Source: Mesostigma viride (taxonomy: Eukaryota > Streptophyta > Mesostigmatophyceae > Mesostigmatales > Mesostigmataceae). Taken from it: DNA of 50,000 nucleotides. The notes below the pieces were generated by a model, which had not been told where the DNA came from, ran no database searches, and was given only the letters and a program-made list of their open reading frames with translations. Positions 9,138 through 18,111 of the stretch are shown here, piece by piece. The position numbers and the translations under genes are program-made. The first letter of the stretch is position 1, and the number at the start of each line of letters is the position of its first letter. The stretch covers positions 539,425-589,424 of the forward strand of contig RPFO01000106.1 in assembly GCA_009746045.1 (NCBI GenBank), in the 5' to 3' direction.

Positions 9138-11803
9138 GTTTCCGAACAAGTCGGCAAGATGATCGAAGTTGTCAGGCAGCTCGGGAACGCCATGAACGCC
9201 GAGGACACAGCCCAAGCCAAGGCAACGTGGGGCTCAGCGCTGGGGGATGTGCACCGGGCCTACCAGGCATATGGACCCGTCAAGAGAGGGAAGGGCGTGT
9301 CTATCCCAACTCCTCTGTACGGCAAGATCTGGGCGATTGTGAAGCCCTTTTGGCAGAAAGGAGAGCAAGCCAAGGCCGAAGGGGACGGCGCAGGCGACAA
9401 GGCAGGGGGGCTGAAGAGACGGACAAGTGGGGGCCGGACCAGAAGAACTTCATGCAGCGCTGGCTGTTCTGGTGTGAGGACCCTTTGAAGCCCGCTGTCG
9501 ACGGCAAGCCGGCGATCGCACAGGATATCGCGGCTCGGCAAGACTTCCTTGACGCGCGCCCTAAAGACAAGGCGCACGAACTGTCCATTTTCACCGCGCA
9601 TCGGGAACTTGCGAGTTTCCAGTACTTCGACAGCCTGATCCAAGCGCCGATCATGTCCTGTGAGGCCCCTCCCAGCAACCTGATAAAAATAATGGAAGTC
9701 GCCAAGAATTTGATAGAGGCGGCAAAGCAATTCGCCCACATCAAGTTCCTGGAGAACCCCGAGCTGATGGCCGCTTGCAAACAACTAAACGGGACTTTCG
9801 ACCCCGTATTGGTGAGGGAGCACGTGTTTGGCGTGAAGCTGAAGGGCACCTTCGCCACGGACCTCGACAAGTTCATCGCCGACTGCCGCCTGACCAGAGA
9901 CTTTTGGCGGGTGGTCGTCACGGCCACGAGGGCGATCATTCTCACGCTGAGGGACCTTCCGCCGGCTAAAAGGAAAGTGGTCGACCAGAAGGACTGGAAG
10001 TTCCCGAGAGGGCTGCTCGCTTCCCACCCCCGTCATTTGTATGACGATTTGGGGGTGAAGACCAAACATCTGCTGGGTGTGCCAAGGAGGCGGCGGCGGA
10101 GGTCGAGAAGGAGGTCGAGGAGGAGGCGGAGGAGGGGACTACCAAGGCCAAGAAGGGGTGGCGGGACAGGTTGGAAGCCTACAGCGATTGGAAGGGGGTG
10201 AGGATGGGATCCGACTGGATCGCATACAGGACAATGACATGGAAGGAAAACGAAAAAAGAAAGGATCTGGTGGTGACGAAGGTGGTGGACGAGTTGTGCA
10301 CGGGGTCTGACAAAATTCCTCGGTCGCTGAAGGACCAGGCGTTTGCTGTGCTGGACCTGGCAGCTGACAGCAACGAGAAGTGGAGGAACCTGCGCAAGTG
10401 GGACCAGACTGCATTCCGGAGGAGCGCCACATTCCCAAACCCTCCTCGCATTTGAGCCCGGTCGTGTGGGATGTGGTTGACAAGATGACCAACGCCCTTT
10501 TTAGGGGACCCTGCAGAGTTCTGCTGGTGTTCGGGGAGCCCGCCCATATCCGCCGGTGGAAGCGCCTGGTCCGCCTTATCAAATATTGGCTTGTTGAAGA
10601 TGGGTGGGAAGGCCTCAAATACTTTTCCGACGACGATTCTTCGTCTGATGAGGATGATGATTCGGAGAAGGGGGAAGAGGGGGAGGAAGAGGGGGAGGCG
10701 GATGAGGATGAGGATGAGAAGGAGGAGGATGAGGAGGACGAGGAGGACGAGGAGGACGAGGAGGACGAGGAGGACGAGGAGGAGGATATTGCTGAGGGGC
10801 ACCCGCCCGGGTGGGTGAGGGGCAGGCGGAGGGGGAGAAAGGGGATGGGGATGGGGAGAAGGGAGGAGGGGGAGGGGGAGAGGGACGGGGGAGGAGATGG
10901 AAGGGGAGGGAAAAAGCGCAGTCGGGGTGATGGAGGCTCGCGTGATGAGACAATGGGGGGGATGAAGACAACAGGGGGGGAGGTAAGCGCCAGCGTGCTG
11001 GTGAAGGAGACTCGAGGCCTGTCGTTGGAAACGCCGGCGGGCGTATCTGTGACGAGGAGGGGGATCGCCAGCGGGAGGGAGGCTCGCGGCCTGTTACTGG
11101 AAACGCCGGCGGGCGTATCTGTGATGAGGAGGGGGATCGCCAGCAGGAAGGAGGCTCGCGGCCTGTTACTGGAAACGCCGGCGGGCGTATCTGTGATGAG
11201 GAGGGGGATCGCCAGCAGGAAGGAGGCTCGCAGCCTGTTACTGGTAACGCCGGCGGGCGTATCTGTGATGAGGATGGGGATCGCCAGCAGGAAGCAGGCT
11301 CGCGGCCTGTTACTGGTAGCGCCGGCGGGCGTTCCCGATTTACGGGAGGCGGTCGTGTCCGACAGATGGGAATGAGGCCTCGTCAGGATTCATGGGGACC
11401 CCCGGTTGAGGGGACCCCCGCCCTCGCCTCGGTTTCTTTGGGTCTGGGTGACGATCCCGTACCGTCGTCAGGAAGGACGGTTGTGATGACTTTGCCCCCC
11501 CGCTCGACGGGGATGGAGCAATGCCCGAACACGATACTGCTGAATGAGGATGACGATCCGGAGCCGTCGGCTGACACGGATTTTGTTGCGAGCACCCCAC
11601 TGCAGAAGAGGGTATTGGAGGCTCGTAACGTGGAGGGTCCGCCGACAGTCTCAGGTGGAGGGCCGGCGTTTGCCGGATTGATGCGCCCGACTGAGGTGGT
11701 CGATGTTGAGGCGCCGCCAGGGACATCGACCGCACCTTACCGCATTGACGGATCTTCGATCGACCAAGGATGCCCTTCCACGCTCCAACGGTACATTCGG
11801 CCG
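9138..11803 (+). CDS. Main exon of uncharacterised gene: globular part, acidic tract and 24-residue repeats
   Basis: The exon starts VSEQVGKMIEVVRQLG in phase 0, then passes a Lys/Gly linker into a globular region (FMQRWLFWCEDPLKPAV, LENPELMAACKQLNG, LDKFIADCRLTRDFWRV). Next come a Glu/Lys helix (KEAAAEVEKEVEEEAEEG), WRDRLEAYSDWKG, then FGEPAHIRRWKRLVRLIKYW. An acidic tract at about 10640-10790 and 72-bp coding repeats at 11027-11335 follow. Continuity needs one extra base in the runs at 9405-9410 (G6), 10051-10055 (G5), about 10400 (G3) and 10955-10960 (G6). The donor may be GTAAAT at 11804, but the phase to the last exon does not close exactly, so this end is uncertain. The acidic tract could suit a chromatin or nucleolar protein, but that is only a guess. 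Confidence 0.5.
11027..11335 (+). repeat. 72-bp coding tandem repeat (24 residues), about 4.3 copies
   Basis: The period is exactly 72 (GGAAACGCC at 11027, 11099, 11171; variants at 11243 and 11315), so the repeat keeps frame. In the frame that joins the downstream sequence it reads VTGNAGGRICDEEGDRQQEG per unit. Each unit contains GAAACGCCGGC, the reverse complement of the word repeated in this gene's introns. Confidence 0.85.
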
Positions 11804-11944
11804 GTAAATTTCATTTTCAATAAACGAGTTTTATAAGTACCTTAATATATTTCTACATAAGTTTTTTTGCATCAGTCCATGGCTTCATTGATTTCTCACA
11901 CGACCCTTCCGTATTCATGTTAATTGGCATCTGCTTACGTGCAG

Positions 11945-12639
11945 GGAAAGGCGAAGAAGAAACTCCAGTTCGGTTTCCCCGTGGATCCGCGTCTGGGACT
12001 GTGTCCGGAGAGGCCTGCCGTGTTGTTGGCCAGGCCGCGGTCGGCGAACCAGTTGCACAACCGGGGGCGGGAGGGGCCTCCCTCCCACCCAACGCACCAA
12101 CCCACGCACCAGCCTTACCGTGCGGTCAGCCAGAAAAAACGTACGAAGAGTTGATGGCAGAGGCGGCGGCTGCGCAGGGGCAGAAGGCAAAACGTCGGGG
12201 AGGGGGCAGGCGAGGGGCGGGGCAGGAGACGGAGGGTGCCGACGAACCTGCACAGCCGCAGAAGGGTGGTGGTCAGGGCAGAGATGCGACGGCCGAAAAC
12301 CGAATCAGGGACGTTCGGCCGGACGTCCGGATGCGCTTTATGGATGGCGCGAAACTGAGTCGCGGAGGTTGGAGTTCGAAATGGGTAGACGACGTGTGCA
12401 TAAACTGGCAGCACAAGTACCCCAAGAAGGAAGATTTTCTGCTCTTTGGCACCCTCCTGGGCAAAGAGAGGGAGAAGGTGGTGATCAGATGGTTTGATGA
12501 AGGGCACGACCTCGGTTGGAGTAATGAGTGCGAGCAAAAGTTTCGTTTCCCTCTGAAGTTCGCTAGAGAACATGTTACTCTCCTGAAGGAAGGCGCCAGC
12601 TGGGACAACATTCCTTCATATCGACCTGGCAAGCGATGA
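11945..12639 (+). CDS. Terminal exon of uncharacterised gene
   Basis: Preceded by an ACGTGCAG acceptor, the frame begins GKGEEETPVRFPRGS and passes Ala/Gly/Pro linkers and a basic stretch (KAKRRGGGRRG). It ends in a compact, aromatic-rich region: FMDGAKLSRGGWSSKWVDDV, WQHKYPKKEDFLLFG, IRWFDEGHDLGWSNECEQKF, then PSYRPGKR and a TGA stop at 12637-12639. This last part looks like a folded domain under constraint. I do not recognise it as any named family, and several other exons share its Trp/Phe-plus-charged style. Confidence 0.6.
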
Positions 12640-12862
12640 TGGGCGAGGACTTTGCACGAAATCGCGTTTTGCACGTAATTGCCCACCGCAACGTGGAGAA
12701 ATGCAGATGTACATAGTAGTTGGTTCAGTGACCGTGACTTTGGGCAGTTTAGTAGTTGGGGTGACGTGTCCAATGTATATATGGTGGGGCGCGTCCAAGG
12801 GGGTCCACGCTGATTGAGCACTTGCATGTGTTCTTTCAACATATTCGGACATGTATGAAATG

Positions 12863-12868
12863 AATAAA
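12863..12868 (+). terminator. Candidate poly(A) signal
   Basis: AATAAA lies about 225 bases after the TGA at 12637-12639, a reasonable distance for a 3' UTR end. Canonical AATAAA is only one of several signals used in plants and algae, so this is tentative. Confidence 0.35.
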
Positions 12869-14311
12869 TTGTTTGGACGATTGCAAACTGATTGATTGAA
12901 GAATGAGATACCATTAATAATTGAAAAATGTAAAACCTCATTGTGAATTTGTACTTCAAACTTTCACATTCATGCCCCAAATTGTGCATTTGTGCAGGTT
13001 TTAATTATGAGAAGTAGCATTCCTCTACAAATATTGAGAAATTTAGGGGCACTTGGGGTTGTTGGCCATGTTCATTCATGATAAAATGGACTTTTGATGC
13101 TGTAAAATCATATTCCACTAGTCCAAAACGCTGCTTTCATTACGTCAAAAGTACCAGCAATGGCCCTAGGTTGGAGCAGTAGATGTTGGGGACGCCCCTT
13201 TGTGTTCCGCGACAGCACCCCTTAGCGGACCAGAGAAGAGGTCGGCAACGAGGTCAGCGGGGGCCCCCGAGTGGGGTCAAAAATGCGAGCTGTGTCGATC
13301 GACAGTGCATGAATTTTTGTGCATTCACAGTCGCTGGGAATTAAATCTGTTTTCTGGCAACGGAGAGCGCCCATCGCGACAGGACAGCTTTTGACGGGAA
13401 AGGAAATGGTGCTTCTTTAGCGGACCGGAGGGCCAGGAAGGGGAGGTTGGGTAATCGTGAGCCATGCCTAAGGAGTTCTTAATAGCGGTTCTGTAACCGC
13501 TACCTGTCTGTATGCATCTACTTATTGTTTTAACAAAGATGCTGGTGACTATGGTGAGCAAACGGGTGTATGAATCGGATTTCTTTGAAAAGAGTTTCTC
13601 GAAGTGAGGCGGGGAATAAGGCCGCTCACGGGAGCCGCCTGGATGGTCGGCTGAACCGGGCGGGTTTGGCAGATGTAACCGGATTTGGCTAATGGCTGGC
13701 GAGCTGGAATTGTTAGTAGGGGCAGTGGCCCTATTGTGCTACAATCTCGAAACAATCTTATGCTTAAAGTTTGACAGGGCCGGGTTTGTTGAACCGGTTT
13801 GTTGAATGATAATTAGAACCTTTCGGAAAGGGTATTTGATTGGTTGTTGTTTTTGTGGTACGGTAGGTGTCGCTACATTCTCAGGTTGGCGTGTTAAGTT
13901 AAGCTCGGTTGCTGATGTCAGCCCCGGGCTAGGGCAGTTTGACTACTTTGGCGGCGTAGTGACATTGTTGTGGTCTTTTTTCTTGTCCCACCCACCCACC
14001 CTCTTTGGTGGCCTGGTCTGCGCGGGTAATCGCGAGCCATGCCTAAGGAGTTCTTAATAGCGGTTCTGTAACCGCTACCTGTCTGTATGCATCTACTTAT
14101 TGTTTTAACAAAGATGCTGGTGACTATGGTGAGCAAACGGGTGTATGAAAAGGATATTCTAAACTGCATGCATTATACAGGAAATAAAAAAGTTCCATGG
14201 GACCATTTTTCTTGAGGGTCGAGGTTCGAGGGTTTGTGTGGTTTTTAAACGAACTGAATTTTTTTAATCTAAACTTTTTTTTTCTCAACATACGGTATAC
14301 AACCTTCCAGA
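12869..14311. other. Intergenic region with a 124-bp direct repeat
   Basis: There is no coding sequence I can support. A 124-bp block (13451-13574) recurs almost unchanged at 14026-14149, offset 575, in the same orientation. Inside it AGCGGTT and AACCGCT can form a hairpin. The pair could be remnants of a small element with direct terminal repeats, but the ends are not TG...CA and no primer-binding site is visible. Confidence 0.75.
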
Positions 14312-15646
14312 ATGGTCTCGAACTTCAACCTGCATGACGACACGGTCGACCGACACGACGTAACCGACAAGCCGACACGATTCGATTCCTCGTGGGAGAT
14401 CTCCCACGGGAATAAAGGCGGACTCTCCCACGACAATCCGCACTCTCGCGCTCACACCACCATGGAGGCTCCCGGTCCACCCATCACCGCAAAGATGATC
14501 AAGCTCGCGCGGAGGATAAAATCTAAGAACTGGAACGATAACGCCCTAGAGCTATCCGCGAACGAAGCGCTCAGGCTCATTCGCGCTGGCGGCCATTGGT
14601 GCGAGGTTCTAAAAGAAGACGATGTTGTCAAGCCATATCTCGATTACGACCTCAAATTCGATCACGAGGAAGGAGAGCCGGGAGTCACCGTCGACGACAT
14701 CATCAACGACGTCTTCGAAAATTGTAACATCAACCATGAGAACGTCAAAGTACTCACGCGTCGTCCGCGTTGGGTCGAAACCAAGGGCAAGAGGACGTTC
14801 AAGTACTCGTTCCGTGTCTACGTGAAGGGTTGGAAAGTGACGGTGAAGGATATGGGGCGTCTCATGAAGGCCAAACTTCTGCAGCTCCCCGGATGGGACG
14901 ATTCCATTTACAACGACGGCCGATTGCTGAACTGTGTGTATAACACGAAGGACGTCGAGCCAGGATGCCCAATTCTCTCTCCCGTGGACGACAACGAGCC
15001 CATCGAAACGTTTGTCGCTCAATTGGTGGACGACGATGCAAAGTGGCTGCCTGTCGACGACTTGATCGACGGTCTCGAGCCTCCAGCAAAAAAAGGGAAA
15101 AAGTCGAGCGGTGGCAAGCGTGACGTTGGACGCCCTTCGACGAGGGTTTTCGCCACTAGCAGCGACGAAATCACGCACCTGGACAGTGACGACATCGCCA
15201 ACGTCACTTCGCGCATCGTGGCCAGGTGGACCGAGCGTTACCCGAATTTTGAAGACCACGCGCTGGATGCTGCGAGCCTTCACTACTCGAAGGACCGTGA
15301 CAACTACGTCCTGCGCACGTTCAGCCACTTGTGCCTCGGAGCTGGCCGCGAGCACGGGAGCAACCACACTTACCTCGTCGTATCGCGTGACGGCATCGTT
15401 CAGAAATGCCACGACTCGGACTGCCGCGACTTCTCGAGCGAAGTTGTCGCTCTCGGCGACGAACTCAAGTCTTTGCTTTTCCCATCCGAGGACGCCACGA
15501 CGTCTTACATCCTCGATCGCGCACTTCGAGAATTCTCATCGCGGTGTAGCCGAGGCCTGTGTGGTGGGATTTGCTGGGACTTGGCGGTACAGCGGTGGGT
15601 CGTTGTGGAATTTCAGGGACCACAGGTGGCGCCAGCTGATGACTGA
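14312..15646 (+). CDS. Segment 1: PrimPol/Herpes-UL52-type primase with zinc knuckle
   Basis: ATG at 14312; a second Met at residue 51 (14462) may be the true start, since the first 50 residues look unconstrained. Residues 108-113 (PYLDYD) are the hhDhD metal-binding motif with Asp111 and Asp113. TFKYSFRVYVKG resembles the second primase motif, with Arg where His is common. WDDSIYNDGRLLNCVYN, from residue 195, matches the D..VY...R..R pattern of the PrimPol/UL52 family and supplies the third carboxylate. Cys341, His348, Cys366 and Cys371 (in LGAGREHGSNHTYLVV and KCHDSDC) form the zinc knuckle typical of that family. The downstream residues up to the stop at 15646 are out of register. Confidence 0.82.
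   Translation: MVSNFNLHDDTVDRHDVTDKPTRFDSSWEISHGNKGGLSHDNPHSRAHTTMEAPGPPITAKMIKLARRIKSKNWNDNALELSANEALRLIRAGGHWCEVLKEDDVVKPYLDYDLKFDHEEGEPGVTVDDIINDVFENCNINHENVKVLTRRPRWVETKGKRTFKYSFRVYVKGWKVTVKDMGRLMKAKLLQLPGWDDSIYNDGRLLNCVYNTKDVEPGCPILSPVDDNEPIETFVAQLVDDDAKWLPVDDLIDGLEPPAKKGKKSSGGKRDVGRPSTRVFATSSDEITHLDSDDIANVTSRIVARWTERYPNFEDHALDAASLHYSKDRDNYVLRTFSHLCLGAGREHGSNHTYLVVSRDGIVQKCHDSDCRDFSSEVVALGDELKSLLFPSEDATTSYILDRALREFSSRCSRGLCGGICWDLAVQRWVVVEFQGPQVAPADD
14391..14408. repeat. 18-bp perfect palindrome near the primase start
   Basis: CGTGGGAGATCTCCCACG is its own reverse complement and lies between the two candidate start codons. The half-site TCCCACG/CGTGGGA recurs at about 14427, 17425, 17456, 17486, 17628 and 17850, that is, on both sides of the primase-helicase gene. 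Confidence 0.6.
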
Positions 15647-16245
15647 CGAACCTCTGCGGAACGCCATCGCTGAGATGGACAAGCTCCCGTCCAAGTACCG
15701 GGAGGTGTCGCGCTATTTTTCTGAACGGCGTGACAAGGCCGAGTATCTGGGCGACGACAAGAAGGCGGCGTACTTCGAAGCCCTGGCTGACTCCGCTGTG
15801 AAGATCTCCCACAACTTGCGTGACGGCCCTTACATCAACAACATCCGCAACGAGGTCAAGGGAATCATCTACGCCGAGCCAACCGAATTCGTGGAGAGGC
15901 TCGACAAATATCCGCTGCTCCTGTGCTTCACTAACGGGGTTCTGGAACTCGCTACCATGACCCTGCGACCTGGACGGCCCGACGACATGATTTCCAAGCA
16001 GATGGGACTTCCCTACACGCCAGACGCCGACACTTGTGCTATGGAAGTGAAGCTGGAGGAAATTTTCCCAGACGCTGTGACCCGGGCCCACTTCAAGCGT
16101 TTCCTTGGCTCACTGATGGTGGGGGACAATCGTGACGAGCAAGCATACTTCTGGAAGGGTTCAGGACGGAACGGGAAGGGCTTCCTGATGAGCGTCATCA
16201 GGTCAGCGTACGGCGACAACGTGAACAACGTTCGTGCTGCTTTCT
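15570..16245 (+). CDS. Segment 2: D5_N-like region and Walker A of SF3 helicase
   Basis: In the next frame, WRYSGGSLWNFRDHRW marks the start of the D5 region (a Trp-Tyr...Trp pattern usual at this place). It is followed by a helical linker and LLLCFTNGVLEL, the conserved F-x-NG-hh-h block. Walker A is FWKGSGRNGKGFLM, with the P-loop at 16158-16178 and the Lys codon at 16176. The open frame itself extends from 15111 to 16484; only the part given here looks genuine. After about NVNNV the homology moves to the third frame. Confidence 0.8.
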
Positions 16246-17004
16246 ACACTTCGCATGCAGGAGCGGGACAGCGATGTGGCGACGCCAGAAGTTTTGGGAA
16301 TGCGCGGCATGCGCGTTGGTTTGACGAACGAGCTCCAGCGCAACGTCCCTATCGTGGCGTCGAAGTTCAAGAATATCACTGGCAATGGGGTCCTGAAGGC
16401 GCGTGCTCTCCACTCGAACGAGTACGTGCAATTTCCTACGACGTTCAAGCTAGTTTTGGATACCAACAACGACGTGAAATTTGACGAGCACTGCGAGGGA
16501 TTGTGGGACCGCGCTGTCATGTACCCTTTCGTGAGCAAGTTTTGCACGCAGGAGGAAATTGACGCGGAACCTGAGCGTCAGCACATGAAGCTCATCGACA
16601 CCACACTGGGCACTCGCGCCAAGGAGTTTGCGTTAGGATTGATGGCGATTTCGATTAGAGAGTGCGTAGTATACCTGGCAGCAACTAGCAAGGACGAGAG
16701 GTGGCCGCCTAGGTCGGAGGAGATGAGAGTCCTGAAGACGGACTCGAAGGTTTCGTCTGACGGCGTGGGCGCCTTTATCGAAGAGCTGAAGAAAAGCGGC
16801 GAGCTCGTCAAGTGCAGCGGAGAGGCAGTGCCTGTCAAGCTTCTCTTGGACGAGTACATTACTTCGACTGGCATGGACAGCTACAAGGCGAAATTGTTTG
16901 GCGACGAGGCAAAGGCGGTTCTGGGCTGCAGGGTGAATCAGTACAAGTTGAGCGACGGTTCCAGGCCGAACTGCTTTATTGGATGGCGGTATTGCCCTTC
17001 GTAA
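16234..17004 (+). CDS. Segment 3: C-terminal half of SF3/D5 helicase
   Basis: The third frame has ATPEVLGMRGMRVGLTNEL (the Walker B/B' region with the acidic Asn-Glu end), then FKNITGNGVLKARALH, the sensor motif FKLVLDTNNDVKF with its conserved Asn, and WDRAVMYPFVSKF, which holds the arginine typical of this position. These are in the order expected for D5/P4-type helicases. The tail to the TAA at 17002-17004 reads like a winged-helix region (LLLDEYITSTGMDSYK). The last codons overlap GTAAGT, so splicing to a lost exon cannot be excluded. Confidence 0.8.
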   Translation: MLLSTLRMQERDSDVATPEVLGMRGMRVGLTNELQRNVPIVASKFKNITGNGVLKARALHSNEYVQFPTTFKLVLDTNNDVKFDEHCEGLWDRAVMYPFVSKFCTQEEIDAEPERQHMKLIDTTLGTRAKEFALGLMAISIRECVVYLAATSKDERWPPRSEEMRVLKTDSKVSSDGVGAFIEELKKSGELVKCSGEAVPVKLLLDEYITSTGMDSYKAKLFGDEAKAVLGCRVNQYKLSDGSRPNCFIGWRYCPS

Positions 17005-18111
17005 GTAATATTTTAATGAAACGATTTTTCACGTGTCAATCAATGGTCCATCAGCTTTCAGATGGACCCCCAGACGTAACCTCATTCGTGAGGCCGGCGC
17101 CCCGCCGCGCGGCCCTCGCCGGGTCCGCCAACTCCCACGCACTGCTCGACCCTCCAGCACCTTACTAAATTTACTAAGCTAACTACGGGTTTTGGGTTTT
17201 CTTTGCGGGAAATTATGCAAGCCTGTGCATGCACTCTCACTCACGTCGAATAAAACATTATTTCCAACTGAAAATATCGATTTAGTAGTAAATATAGTTT
17301 ACCACGAGAAAACACAGCAAGCCCTCACAACCAACCGAGGCCCACCACCACCTGGCAGTCCCGCCACTGCTTGGCAGTCCGCGCCCCTCCGCTGCACCCC
17401 CGCTGGCCGGCCCCCATGGCCTTTTCCCGTGGGAGATGGATTTATTGGTCATTTTGCCGTGGGAAACTACGTTTTCATAACCATTTGTCGTGGGAGACTA
17501 TATTTACTAAGTTTTTTGGGGGTTCTTTTTTTGGGAAATTCAGGTGTGTTTTTGGTGGTGCACACCTGAATTAATTTCCTAGGAATAAAACCCAAAACCC
17601 ATAGTAAACGTAGTAAACATAGTTTCCCACGGGAAATGACTTAGTCCCATATCCCACACGCCTCACCCTCTTATGGCATGGTGGGACTGGATGTCACAAC
17701 CTTGACCTCATGGCAGGTGGCTTGAATTTCCTAGAAAAAAAACCCAAAACCCATAGTAAACTTAGTAAATTTAGTCACCCTGGGATGCCTGCATAAGAGT
17801 CTACCACCATGGTCACTATAAGGTCACTATAGCTACTCCCGTGGGAAACTAAAATTACATGCAACACTCTAGTGTGTTGCATGACCACGAGGTGATGGGA
17901 GGTGGCTTGAATTTCCTAGAAAAAAAACCAAAAACCCATAGTAAACTTAGTAAATTTAGTCACCCTGGGATGCCAGCATAAGAGTCTACCACCATGGTCA
18001 CTATAAGGTCACTATAGCTACCCTGTACCACACAGCACCTGTAGCACCTTGACCTCATGGCAGCTGGCTTGAATTTCCTAGAAAAAAAACCAAAAACCCA
18101 TAGTAAACTTA
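17005..18111. repeat. Repeat-filled stretch with ~180-bp tandem units
   Basis: No gene is supported. From about 17565 to 18111 the sequence contains three and a half related units: GGCTTGAATTTCCTAGAAAA, AACCCATAGTAAACTTAG, TAAATTTAGTCACCCTGGG, then GGTCACTATAAGGTCACTA. The last unit is cut off at 18111, where the left arm of the inverted repeat begins. Related words (GTAAATTTAGTCAC, GGTCACTATAGGGTCAC) reappear at 19875-20070, so the inverted-repeat structure lies inside this repeat family. Confidence 0.75.

Larger units (their letters stand above)
14312..17004 (+). pseudogene. Broken virus-type primase-helicase (PrimPol/UL52-like primase + D5-type SF3 helicase)
   Basis: Three overlapping open frames, each shifted by +1, together cover a full replication protein of about 850-900 residues: an archaeo-eukaryotic primase, a zinc knuckle, a D5_N-like linker and a superfamily 3 helicase. 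In large DNA viruses, Polinton-like viruses and some plasmids this fusion primes and unwinds DNA at the fork. The domain order and nearly all diagnostic motifs are present, so divergence from an intact ancestor is modest. Two frame breaks (near 15540-15600 and 16225-16250) would prevent a normal product unless recoding or splicing bypasses them. No clear intron fits either break. No other viral gene (capsid, packaging ATPase, polymerase) is visible nearby. The host appears to be an alga. Confidence 0.85.

Noticed and set aside
13451-14149. Small LTR retrotransposon with 124-bp terminal repeats
   Set aside because: There are no TG...CA ends, primer-binding site or polypurine tract; it is kept only as a direct repeat.
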